A stretch of 64,000 bases of DNA from Sulfuritalea hydrogenivorans sk43H (lineage in GTDB: Bacteria > Pseudomonadota > Gammaproteobacteria > Burkholderiales > Rhodocyclaceae): assembly GCF_000828635.1 (NCBI RefSeq), contig NZ_AP012547.1:2108001-2172000 (forward strand). The letters are read 5' to 3'. The translations under genes and the position numbers were made by a program. The notes under the pieces are model-generated. The model was not told the DNA's origin and did not search any database. It saw only the letters and a list, made by a program, of their open reading frames with translations. Positions 51,993 through 61,178 of this stretch are shown here, piece by piece. Position 1 is the stretch's first letter, and the number at the start of each line of letters is the position of its first letter.

Positions 51993-52031
51993 ATTAAACC
52001 TGCGTGCATGCCCCTTGTTGATCTGGATCAT
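51993..52031 (-). promoter_or_regulatory. FNR/ANR-like dependent promoter of the signalling operon
   Basis: TTGAT-CTGG-ATCAT at 52018-52031 matches the FNR half-sites at nine of ten positions. On the minus strand a TTTAAT -10 element lies at 51993-51998; a start site a few bases further on would place the box centre near -40, the geometry of FNR class II activation. The first start codon is about 45 bp beyond. Confidence 0.5.
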
Positions 52032-52070
52032 ACTTGCGAATGCCCGGATCATGAGGGTTGGGTGGCCTTC

Positions 52071-52091
52071 CGCCGTGCCGCCAGCGCCGAC
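52071..52091 (+). repeat. dispersed 21-bp repeat, copy 11
   Basis: Ends 2 bp from the TAG stop of the hydrolase gene; conforms fully to the consensus. Confidence 0.9.
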
Positions 52092-52093
52092 TT

Positions 52094-52903
52094 CTACGAT
52101 TCACTCTCCAGCCGCGCGATCCAGTCGAGCACTTCGCGCACGGTGTCCTCCGGCCGCTCGAAGGGAAACAGGTGCGAGCCTTCCATCCAGCTGATGCGTC
52201 CTTGCGTGAGGCGATGGGTGGCGGCCAGCCCGACCTGGCGCACCTCGCGCGAACGCGTGCCGGCGACAAAGGCCACCGGCCCGCCCGGAGGATGCAGCCG
52301 CAGATAGGCCACCAGGCGATGGGGCACGGTCGAGTAGATTTCCGCTTCGATCTCGGGACGGAACTTCAGGCGGCGGCCGGTGCCGGCGTGGTCCGCCGGA
52401 TCCTGCTCGGTGCCGAAGTGGATGTAGTCGTTGAGGACCGCCGGGTGCCAGCGCGCGAACATCGGCTTCGCCGCGAAATGGCGATGCGCCTCGACAAGAT
52501 TCGGCCAGCGGTCGCGACGCCTGATCGCAACTCCCGCGGGCGACAGCCGGCGCATCTGGCCGGCCGCCTTGGCCATGCTGACCAGCCCGGCTTTCCAGCC
52601 GTAAACGATGGGCGAATCGAGCAGCACGATGCCGCGCACACGCCCGGGGCGCTGACCCGCCGCCAGCAGGCTCAGGTAGCCACCCATCGAATGCCCGACC
52701 AGCCAGAGGCGAGGTTCGGCCTGGCTGTCGATCAGCGCGACGAGTTGCTGCGTCATGCCGCGCCAGCTGCGGTCAACGGGAAAGCGCTCGTCGTGGCCGA
52801 AATGCTCGACGGCAACCACCTCCTGCCCGGCGGCCCGCCAGCCTTCGAAGAGTTGGCGATAGGTGGTGGCGCTGTAACTGTTGGCGTGGGAAAAAACGAT
52901 CAT
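52094..52903 (-). CDS. alpha/beta hydrolase (serine nucleophile)
   Basis: 269 aa. Oxyanion region FSHANSYSATTYRQL, nucleophile elbow GHSMGGY, acid-loop region FVAGTRS, catalytic His in GSHLFPFE. Substrate cannot be predicted. Overlaps the GIY-YIG gene end by 4 bp. Its 3' end abuts a dispersed repeat. Confidence 0.85.
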   Translation of the reverse strand: MIVFSHANSYSATTYRQLFEGWRAAGQEVVAVEHFGHDERFPVDRSWRGMTQQLVALIDSQAEPRLWLVGHSMGGYLSLLAAGQRPGRVRGIVLLDSPIVYGWKAGLVSMAKAAGQMRRLSPAGVAIRRRDRWPNLVEAHRHFAAKPMFARWHPAVLNDYIHFGTEQDPADHAGTGRRLKFRPEIEAEIYSTVPHRLVAYLRLHPPGGPVAFVAGTRSREVRQVGLAATHRLTQGRISWMEGSHLFPFERPEDTVREVLDWIARLESES

Positions 52904-53202
52904 GGCAAAACGGATTTAAGTGTGCTGGGAGGAAGGGGGCCGGCTGTCATCCGCGCCGCATAAGCGCGCTTTTCAGCAGAGCTCAGCTGCTTGATGCGGT
53001 ACTCGGCCTTCGAGGCCGCCGCGCGGTCCGGATGAGCTTCCGCGGCCAGCATGCGCAAGGGCGGATGCAGCCGCATGTAGCGCGCACCGCGGCCTTCGAC
53101 GTGAGCCTTGAAGCGCGACTCCAGGTTGACGGTGATCCCGGTATAGAGGCAGCCGTCGGTACATTCGATCAGGTAGACGAACCAGGTCTTGTGCGCTGAC
53201 AT
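52900..53202 (-). CDS. GIY-YIG nuclease-superfamily protein (UPF0213-like)
   Basis: 100 aa single-domain protein: FVYLIECTDGCLYTGIT is the GIY-YIG-type strand pair (VYL and YTG), with Arg in LESRFKAH and Glu in KAEYRIKQL. Short stand-alone members of the YhbQ/UPF0213 type are widespread and not homing endonucleases. ATG 53202 chosen by homology. Confidence 0.88.
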   Translation of the reverse strand: MSAHKTWFVYLIECTDGCLYTGITVNLESRFKAHVEGRGARYMRLHPPLRMLAAEAHPDRAAASKAEYRIKQLSSAEKRAYAARMTAGPLPPSTLKSVLP

Positions 53203-53222
53203 CCGGCTTGCAGCGGCTCCGT

Positions 53223-53657
53223 TCAGGTCAGCAGCGGATGCATCCAGACGAACAGCGACTGGCCCTGCGAATCGGCCAGCCGCGCCAGGTCGGCCAGATC
53301 CATCACCAGCGCCTGCACGTCCTCCGCATCCCACTGCTCCAGTTCGTATTCTTCGGTGGCCGCCAGCTCCCCGGCAACGAGATCCAGTGCGTCCTCGTCG
53401 AGGGTGGCCAGGCGCTCCATGACCTCGTCGGCGATGCGCAGTACCACGGCGCCCTCATCCGCCACATAGACGGGCTCGTAGGCGCCGATGGCCTCTTCGA
53501 ATTCGTCGCCGGTCAGCAGGCAATGCAGCGTGGCGATCTTGGCGGTATCAATGCCCCGCCGCTCGATGCCGCTCCATTCATCCACCGGCCGCAACGATTC
53601 GCCGATGGCGGCAATCTCGTCTTCTTCGGCGGCGACGATGTTCGTCAATATTCCCAA
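53223..53657 (-). CDS. conserved hypothetical acidic protein, TTG start
   Basis: 144 aa, strongly acidic (AAEEDEIAAIGESL, ATLDEDALDLVAGEL, EEYELEQWDAEDV), no signal or membrane segment; I do not recognise the family. TTG 53657 is chosen because GGAGG lies 9-10 bases before it and no ATG is near. A strong hairpin (53677-53697) sits in its leader. Confidence 0.65.
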   Translation of the reverse strand: MGILTNIVAAEEDEIAAIGESLRPVDEWSGIERRGIDTAKIATLHCLLTGDEFEEAIGAYEPVYVADEGAVVLRIADEVMERLATLDEDALDLVAGELAATEEYELEQWDAEDVQALVMDLADLARLADSQGQSLFVWMHPLLT

Positions 53658-53676
53658 GCAATTTCTCCTCCTTTAT

Positions 53677-53697
53677 GTCCCCGGCTATGCCGGGGAC
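53677..53697. repeat. perfect hairpin in leader of acidic-protein gene
   Basis: GTCCCCGGC and GCCGGGGAC around TAT. No T-run follows on the minus strand (ATAAAGGAGG instead), and it ends about 10 bp before the SD, so it may protect mRNA or modulate initiation rather than terminate. Confidence 0.55.
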
Positions 53698-53765
53698 GGT
53701 ATCCCCTTGCGGGATGTGCGATGCGGGCGGATCATAGCGGAAAGCCGGCCTCGCGCGGCAACACA

Positions 53766-54275
53766 TCAGCGCGACCGCCGCCGACGCGTGGCGGCCTTGG
53801 GCCGTGTCGCGGGCAAATCCAGCGCCTGCCGCGACAGGCCATCCGCTTCGAGGTTGCGATGGCGGGGCACCCAGACCAGCCGCACCTCCTCGAAGCGTCG
53901 CATGCTTTCCCGTGCCCGGTCGATCAGAACCACCAGCCGGGCAATCCGCGTACTGTCCGTGCCGAGCGCATAGCGGATGGCGACATCGCTGTCGCCTTGC
54001 AGCAGCAGATGTCGAGCCCCTGCGTCGAAGGCAAGTTCGAGCGCCGTGCACAGCGCATGCAGTTCGGCTTCGTTGTTGCAGCCGGAACCACCCACCGGTG
54101 CCGATGTTTCGGAACGGATGCCGGCGGGTGAAACTAGCACGATGCCAATGCCGAGCTTGCCCGGATTGGGCAGCGCAGCGCCGTCGAACCACCCCTGCCA
54201 GTAAGCTTGAGCGCCTATGTTTGGCTCAAAGCGCTTAGAACAGACTGGCGACGACGAAACGATCCCGCGCCGCAA
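53766..54275 (-). CDS. RNase HI-family protein
   Basis: 169 aa. RNase H fold acidic residues visible: Asp in GWFDGAALPNPG, Glu in GCNNEAELHAL, Asp in LLQGDSDVAI, Asp in RNLEADGLS. Differs from canonical RnhA in length and motifs and ends with an Arg-rich tail (TRRRRSR). Predicted to cut RNA of RNA:DNA hybrids, but stand-alone homologues of this type are little studied. Its first codons overlap the preceding gene's end by 41 bp; a later start is possible. Confidence 0.8.
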   Translation of the reverse strand: MRRGIVSSSPVCSKRFEPNIGAQAYWQGWFDGAALPNPGKLGIGIVLVSPAGIRSETSAPVGGSGCNNEAELHALCTALELAFDAGARHLLLQGDSDVAIRYALGTDSTRIARLVVLIDRARESMRRFEEVRLVWVPRHRNLEADGLSRQALDLPATRPKAATRRRRSR

Positions 54276-54510
54276 GTTTGTCGAGGCCCTTGACGACTTC
54301 CAGCGAGGCGCCCCATTTCATGATGTGGGCAAGAAAGGTCGTCATCGCCTGCGACAGGGCATAGCCGGTTTCATGCCACTCGCTGCGGAATTCCTCGAAG
54401 GCCACCGTCTTCGCCGACAGCCGGCCGCTTTTCATCGGCACCAGCGTGACACTGTCGCCCCGATGGCGGATCACGATCGCGGTAGTACGCTTTCCGTTTA
54501 TGACGACCAT
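54235..54510 (-). CDS. hypothetical 91-aa protein
   Basis: MVVINGKRTTAIVIRHRGD and SVTLVPMKSGRLSAKTVA suggest small beta-rich N-terminal structure, then a helical part with HETGYALSQAMTTFLAHIMKWG. No family recognised. Good SD GGGAGACC upstream of ATG 54510, and overlap with the RNase H gene supports real coding. Confidence 0.6.
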   Translation of the reverse strand: MVVINGKRTTAIVIRHRGDSVTLVPMKSGRLSAKTVAFEEFRSEWHETGYALSQAMTTFLAHIMKWGASLEVVKGLDKLAARDRFVVASLF

Positions 54511-54609
54511 CCGGGTCTCCCTGAAATTTTGTCGGCTTCAGTCAGAATAAATATCGGCCGCGACGCGCCCGGCTTGAGGGTCTGCACCATGGCAATGCCC
54601 GACCGATAC

Positions 54610-55479
54610 TCACGCATTTTCCTGCCGCTCCTGCAATTCGCTGGCGATCGACATCAACGCGATTCGATGCTCCTCCGGCAGCATGACCAGACCATCCACC
54701 AGCCATTCGAGACTGGCACCCGGCATCAGCCTGCGGGCTTCGACCAGATCGCTGGCCAGCGCAAGGTCGGATGTCGCGGATGCTTCCACGATATGGCGCG
54801 CGACGTTGGAACAGATCCGCGTCAAATTGGCGCGCGGCGAATCCACTCCGCGCAAGAGCTGCAGCACCAGCACCGGCAATTGCCAGAGTTCGGCGCAACG
54901 CATGGTCAGTTGCTTGAAATCGAATCCGCAGGCCGCGACCTGGGCTTGAGAACTGCGCCTGGCCCGCCCGGAAAGCAGCGCTTCCCTGGCCGCTTGGGGC
55001 AGCTCCGGCTCATAAACCCAGAGCAGCAACTCCCCGGCATCGGCCAGCAAGGCCGCGACGGCGACCTCTTCCGGGTTGAGGTCGTTGCGGCCAAGGGCCC
55101 AGCGCTGCGCCACTTGCGCGGCCACCGTGGCACGCGACTCGACTTCCAGCAGCCCGGTGTTGGCCTCTTCGATTTCCTTGCTCGACAGCAGCAGCTCCCG
55201 GAATTCATCGATGCCCAGCTGCATGATGGCCGCCAGCGCCGTGGTGGTCTCATGGTCGAGGCGGTGGGATTTCCTGCGCTCGGCCTCGCGCAGCAGGCGC
55301 AGGCACAGCAGCGGATCGAGCAGCACGATGGACAACAGTTCGATCGGCGCCAGCATCTCGCCCTTGGCTTCCTGCAGGGTGTTGAGCATCGCCTTCGAGC
55401 GCGGCATCACGGGAAGTTCCTGGGTCTCGAAGAACGCCGCCCATTGCCCGACTCCCCAACGCCTCTTCCATGAATCCAA
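54610..55479 (-). CDS. HDOD-domain protein, TTG start
   Basis: 289 aa. HDOD features: FFETQELPVMPRSKAML, LSIVLLDPLLCLRLLREAE, LGIDEFRELLLSS, ALLADAGELLLWVYEP. The HD metal residues are not conserved, so it is a protein-protein signalling scaffold rather than a hydrolase. TTG 55479 (MDSWKRRW) has GGGAG at 8 bases; the frame stays open to 55557 with other weak starts. Tail ELQERQENA. Confidence 0.8.
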   Translation of the reverse strand: MDSWKRRWGVGQWAAFFETQELPVMPRSKAMLNTLQEAKGEMLAPIELLSIVLLDPLLCLRLLREAERRKSHRLDHETTTALAAIMQLGIDEFRELLLSSKEIEEANTGLLEVESRATVAAQVAQRWALGRNDLNPEEVAVAALLADAGELLLWVYEPELPQAAREALLSGRARRSSQAQVAACGFDFKQLTMRCAELWQLPVLVLQLLRGVDSPRANLTRICSNVARHIVEASATSDLALASDLVEARRLMPGASLEWLVDGLVMLPEEHRIALMSIASELQERQENA

Positions 55480-55596
55480 GTACGGCACTCCCGTTTGCGG
55501 CGCGACATGAAACGCCCGATCTAGCTGATCAGCATATATCCGGCGCAACGGGAGCAAAACGTGAATACAGGCCGTTTTAAGTGCCTGCGATCAATT

Positions 55597-57522
<1,926 letters not shown>

Positions 57523-57570
57523 GGAAAGGGGGGCGGGAAATGGGTGCCGGATTATAGGCGCGCAGCCTGT

Positions 57571-57590
57571 GTCTGCGGCCGCCCGCAGAC
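57571..57590. repeat. hairpin between uup and tRNA-Arg
   Basis: GTCTGCGG and CCGCAGAC with loop CCGC. Lies in the 102-bp divergent spacer; GATAAAATT at 57607-57615 downstream may contain the tRNA -10. No T-run follows. Confidence 0.45.
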
Positions 57591-57624
57591 GGCATCCCCA
57601 AGTGGGATAAAATTCGCGGCTCGC

Positions 57625-57700
57625 GCCCTTGTAGCTCAGTGGATAGAGCGACCGCCTCCTAAGCGGTAGGTCTCAGGTTCGATTCCTGACTTGGGCGCCA
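57625..57700 (+). tRNA. tRNA-Arg (anticodon CCT)
   Basis: D stem GCTC/GAGC, anticodon stem ACCGC/GCGGT with loop CTCCTAA (anticodon CCT, reads AGG), T stem TCAGG/CCTGA with loop TTCGATT, encoded CCA at 57698-57700. The acceptor stem GCCCTTG/CTTGGGC has two adjacent T-T mismatches at positions 5-68 and 6-67. Confidence 0.93.
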
Positions 57701-57708
57701 AGCATGGC

Positions 57709-57729
57709 AATCGAGACGGCTTCTCGATT
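57709..57729 (+). terminator. hairpin after tRNA-Arg (possible terminator/processing site)
   Basis: AATCGAGA and TCTCGATT with loop CGGCT start 9 bp after the tRNA; CACC-CCGA-GGTG follows immediately. No T-run, so it may define the 3' trailer or the leader of the ankyrin gene. Confidence 0.35.
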
Positions 57730-57775
57730 CACCCCGAGGTGAAGACCCCAACCAAAACGCGAGGCCAAAAATAAA

Positions 57776-58279
57776 ATGAAGCATTTGATGAACCAAGGCT
57801 TTTTCCGCTCACTCCTGCTCTGCTGCGCCCTGCACTCCAGTTTCGCCTTTGCGGCTGATGCCACCCTGGGCAAGAACGAGCAGCCGATCCACGATGCGGC
57901 CCGCATGGGCACGCGGCAGGATGTCGAGAAACTGCTCAAGGCGTCGCCGCAGAGCCGCGACGCGCGCACCGACCTCGGCGCCACGCCGCTCCACTATGCG
58001 GCGATGAATGAGGATGGCGGCCCGCTGCAGGCGCTGATTGCGGCGGGAGCCAACGTCAATGCGCGCGACAAGGAAGGCAGGACGCCGCTGCACATGGCCG
58101 CTTTTTCGACGCGCACAAAGCACGCCCTGCCCCTGCTGCAGGCGGGCGCCGATCCGTCACTGAAGACCGATGCCGGACGCGACGCGCTGAGCATGGCGCG
58201 CAAGGTGCGCGCCGACGAGTTCGCCGGCGTGGTGTCGCTCTGGCTGCTCAAGGGCTGCAAACCCGCCAAGCCGTGCTGA
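57776..58279 (+). CDS. secreted ankyrin-repeat protein
   Basis: 167 aa. Sec signal (FFRSLLLCCALHSSFAFAAD), then about three ankyrin repeats: PIHDAARMGTRQDVEKLL, TPLHYAAMNEDGGPLQALI, TPLHMAAFSTRTKHALPLL. Ends with a Cys pair (KGCKPAKPC). Periplasmic ankyrin proteins often act as protein-binding or protective factors; function here unknown. SD is weak (GAGGCCAAAAATAAA). Confidence 0.8.
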   Translation: MKHLMNQGFFRSLLLCCALHSSFAFAADATLGKNEQPIHDAARMGTRQDVEKLLKASPQSRDARTDLGATPLHYAAMNEDGGPLQALIAAGANVNARDKEGRTPLHMAAFSTRTKHALPLLQAGADPSLKTDAGRDALSMARKVRADEFAGVVSLWLLKGCKPAKPC

Positions 58280-58281
58280 CC

Positions 58282-58791
58282 ATGCGGCACCTTCTCGCGC
58301 TTGCGTTGGCAGTTTTTGGATCGATGCAGCCGGCACTGGCCGCAGATGGCGACAGCCCGCCGCGGATCGAAATGTTTGCCCCCAGCCCCTGCCTGTCATG
58401 CATCGACTGGGCCGATCACCTGCGCAAGAACGGCTTCGAAGTCACCATCACCGAAACCCTGGCGACCAACATGCCGCGCCTCAAGCGCTGGCTGAACGTG
58501 CCCTCCGAGCTCGAATCGGTGCCAACCGCCAAGGTGGCCGGCTATTTCATCGAAGGGCATGTTCCGGCCGAGGACATACATCAATTGCTCAAGGAAAAGC
58601 CCAGGGCACGAGGGCTGGCCGTGCCCGGCCTGCCGCGCGGCTCACCGGGGCGCGAAATCTCGAACCCCTTCTGCGAAACGGCCTGCACCATTCTCGATAA
58701 CGCCGGCCAGGAAAAGGATGTCCGCCGCGAGAGGTTCGACACCCTGCTGGTCGGTCCGGACGGCAAGACCAGCATCTTCGCCCGCCACTAA
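58282..58791 (+). CDS. DUF411-like periplasmic protein with degenerate metal motif
   Basis: 169 aa with Sec signal (LLALALAVFGSMQPALAADG). The DUF411 core is recognisable: WADHLRKNGFEVTI, VAGYFIEGHVPAEDIHQLL, GLAVPGLPRGSPG. Typical members have CGCC and SCHTA; here these are CLSC and SVPTA, so one Cys pair is altered and the Cys-His of the second motif is lost. A C-terminal extension with CETAC is added. Metal binding may be changed. GTG 58273 is an alternative start overlapping the ankyrin stop. Confidence 0.75.
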   Translation: MRHLLALALAVFGSMQPALAADGDSPPRIEMFAPSPCLSCIDWADHLRKNGFEVTITETLATNMPRLKRWLNVPSELESVPTAKVAGYFIEGHVPAEDIHQLLKEKPRARGLAVPGLPRGSPGREISNPFCETACTILDNAGQEKDVRRERFDTLLVGPDGKTSIFARH

Positions 58792-58912
58792 CGCTCATGG
58801 CACCGAGTTGCCACCCGCCGAAGATTAAACACGCGAAGGGCGAATTGGTTGCCCGCCCCCCTTCCGCTAAGCGGCCCACGGCTGGCTTTGCACAGCCAGC
58901 TGGCTGCGGCGG

Positions 58913-58930
58913 CGCGACGCATGCGTCGCG
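58913..58930. repeat. 18-bp perfect palindrome in 236-bp gene-free stretch
   Basis: CGCGACGCATGCGTCGCG, preceded by CTGGCT/AGCCAG hairpin arms near 58882-58901 and followed by CCCCTCACGGGGGG. The stretch 58792-59027 has no gene; its hairpin-rich GC layout resembles the LIV-operon spacers but I cannot align it confidently. Confidence 0.5.
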
Positions 58931-59027
58931 AATTCCCGCCTCGCCCCTCACGGGGGGTTACCAGTCGACGCGCTGCGCGCGTCCATTACCGCAGGCTTCG
59001 AACAAGGGGTTTCGTTAGGATTTCGCT

Positions 59028-60317
59028 TCAATCCTTCGCGAGAAACTCGGCGTACATCGATGTTGCCCACGCGGCATCTTCGCCTCGCGGCTGCGGATCG
59101 TAATGCTGGCGCACGGTTTGCATGATGAGGCCGTCGCCGCGCAGGCGGTATTCACCGTCGATGCGGATGCTTTCCATCGGTTCCACGTCCGAAAACACAT
59201 GGCAGACACTTTCCGGCAGCAGCGGTTCCGGAATGCTGCCGCGCGCACGACCGGCAATCTCGCGCGCGGCGATGCGCCCCAGCCGGTTGGCCAGATGCCC
59301 GCTCTTCGGATAGTGCCCGAACAGGGGCGACACCCTGTCGATCAGGTCACCGATCAGGAAGATCCGATCGTCATCGCGCGCATGGAGATGGATCGGGTCC
59401 AGGGCACCCCATCCGGTCGCCCTGCCCTCGCTGTCGCGCGCGACCAGCCCTGCCTGCCACACCAGATCGCCAGCCTGCTGGGCGGCCATCAGGATGCCGT
59501 CGTCGAAGCGCAGGTCATCGAACTCGGTCGCCATCGTCTTCCCGAAGGGATCGACGGATTTCACTTTGGCATGCGTCAGGTGCACGACCTGATCCTTGTA
59601 GCGATCGGCAAAGACACGGTTGAAGGCCTGCATGCCCGGGCCGGGATCGACGATGATCAGCCGTCCCTTGATTTTCTTCTGCTTGAACAGCCAGGCGATC
59701 ATCACCGCGCGTTCGTAGGGCGCCGGCGGGCATCGGTAGGGTGCCGGCGGAATGTTCATGACGAAGTCGCCGCCCTTGAAATCGGCGAGCTTCTGCTTCA
59801 GCAGGTCGAGCTCGTCGGCAACGAATCCCGCCGGAAAAGCCTTTCTCGCCTGCTCTGCGGCGCGGCGATCGTCGCCGAACCACGACTCGTAATCGTAGCG
59901 GATGCCGACGGCCAGAATCAGCCAGTCGTAATCGAGCGTGCCGCCGCGGGTGATGACGCGGCGCTGCTCGCGGTCGATGGCCGTGGCCTCGGCCTGCACC
60001 AGCGTGTAGCCCCAGGTCCGGGCCGCAGCGGCAAAGTCGTGGCTGCGGCCGCTGTCCTCCGCGAGGCCGACCAGCCACTTGTTGCTCATGGGCAGGGAGC
60101 GGAATGCCGCGCCCTTCTCGACCAGCACGACTTCGAGCTCGGGCGCCATGTCACGCAAATGACGGGCAGCCGCAAGCCCGCCCCAGCCGCCGCCGACGAT
60201 GACCACGCGCCGCTTTCGGCTGCGCGGCAGTATCTGCGCGAACACCGCGCCGGAGACCAGAGTGGCCCCCCATGCGCCGCTCGATGCAAGAAAATGACGC
60301 CGGCTAAACTTTTTCAT
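59028..60317 (-). CDS. FAD-dependent oxidoreductase, FccB-like (sulfide dehydrogenase flavoprotein family)
   Basis: 429 aa. Twin-arginine-like leader (SRRHFLASSGAWGA) indicates export with cofactor. FAD-binding RRVVIVGGGWGGLAAAR, second motif YDWLILAVGIRYDYE, and FccB-type redox segment PAPYRCPPAPYERA with its Cys; C-terminal SVCHVFSDVEP may give the second Cys. FccB oxidises sulfide and passes electrons to cytochrome FccA; no cytochrome gene is adjacent, so partner and substrate are uncertain. Confidence 0.82.
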   Translation of the reverse strand: MKKFSRRHFLASSGAWGATLVSGAVFAQILPRSRKRRVVIVGGGWGGLAAARHLRDMAPELEVVLVEKGAAFRSLPMSNKWLVGLAEDSGRSHDFAAAARTWGYTLVQAEATAIDREQRRVITRGGTLDYDWLILAVGIRYDYESWFGDDRRAAEQARKAFPAGFVADELDLLKQKLADFKGGDFVMNIPPAPYRCPPAPYERAVMIAWLFKQKKIKGRLIIVDPGPGMQAFNRVFADRYKDQVVHLTHAKVKSVDPFGKTMATEFDDLRFDDGILMAAQQAGDLVWQAGLVARDSEGRATGWGALDPIHLHARDDDRIFLIGDLIDRVSPLFGHYPKSGHLANRLGRIAAREIAGRARGSIPEPLLPESVCHVFSDVEPMESIRIDGEYRLRGDGLIMQTVRQHYDPQPRGEDAAWATSMYAEFLAKD

Positions 60318-60509
60318 TCAATGACCGATCCATGCTGACAGGCCCGGCAACAGGGTTCCGCCGCGAAAATAGGGCTGATATGATTCTACGGTAAGCGTAT
60401 TATCGGACGAATATGACGAAGGGCATGCAAGCATTGCCGTTGCTCGGTTGAGCCACAAGCCTTGCCGCCCGGTACCGAATTTTGCGATTTTGGATCCGCT
60501 GTTCCCTGC

Positions 60510-61178
60510 ATGATGACTAGCGAAGTATCGACCATCGAAGAAGAGCTTGCCCTCGCCCAGGCAGATTCGCGCGACATGAAGCGCACGGTGATGGCGCTGC
60601 GCGCCGAGCTTGAGGCGGCGCATGCCGAGATTCATGCTTCGACATTGCGCGCGACCCAAACCAGTGCAGCGGAAATTTCGCAACTCAAGATTACCGTCGG
60701 CGCCCTGCGCGAAGAGCTTGAACGCGCCCGCGTCGAACGCGAAAAGGCAGTCCAGCAGGAGCGTGTCGCCGCAAATCAGGAAGCCCAGATGCTCAAGGCA
60801 ACAGCCGCCGCCTTGCGCGAGGAGCTCGAAAAATCGCACGCCGAGCGCGATCACGCCGTGCAACAGGAGCGCGTGGTCGGGCATAACGAAATGCAGCAAT
60901 TGAAAGCCACTTCGGCGGCCCTGCGCGACGAACTGGAGCGTGCGCGCGCCGATGCCGACAATGCCGTGCGCACCGCGCTGGTCAGTGCGCAGGGCGAAAT
61001 CGCACAACTGCGCCAGACTATCAGCGGCTTGCGCGAAAGCCTGGAACTGGCGCAAATCGACAAGACCAATTCAATCAATCGCGAGCGGACTCTCTTCGCC
61101 GACGAAGGCACACAGCTGCAACACACGATCCAGGCCCTGCGCGACCAGATCGAAGCCATGCGCCCCACCAAAGCATGA
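60510..61178 (+). CDS. coiled-coil protein of tandem ~37-aa repeats
   Basis: 222 aa, almost wholly coiled coil, no signal or membrane segment. About five degenerate repeats share a core ALREELERA / ALRDELERA / GLRESLELA, followed by an Ala/Gln-rich stretch and (E)IAQLRQT- or MQQLKAT-like ends. Its stop overlaps the cyclase start (ATGA), so both proteins are probably made together and may interact. ATG 60510 chosen from tandem ATG-ATG. Confidence 0.8.
   Translation: MMTSEVSTIEEELALAQADSRDMKRTVMALRAELEAAHAEIHASTLRATQTSAAEISQLKITVGALREELERARVEREKAVQQERVAANQEAQMLKATAAALREELEKSHAERDHAVQQERVVGHNEMQQLKATSAALRDELERARADADNAVRTALVSAQGEIAQLRQTISGLRESLELAQIDKTNSINRERTLFADEGTQLQHTIQALRDQIEAMRPTKA

Noticed and set aside
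52900-53202. GIY-YIG gene as a homing endonuclease or mobile intron remnant
   Set aside because: Size and motif match the short stand-alone UPF0213/YhbQ type, and it is in an ordinary overlapping operon.
57625-57775. tRNA-Arg as an integration site of a genomic island
   Set aside because: No integrase and no second copy of the tRNA 3' end were found within the following 6 kb.
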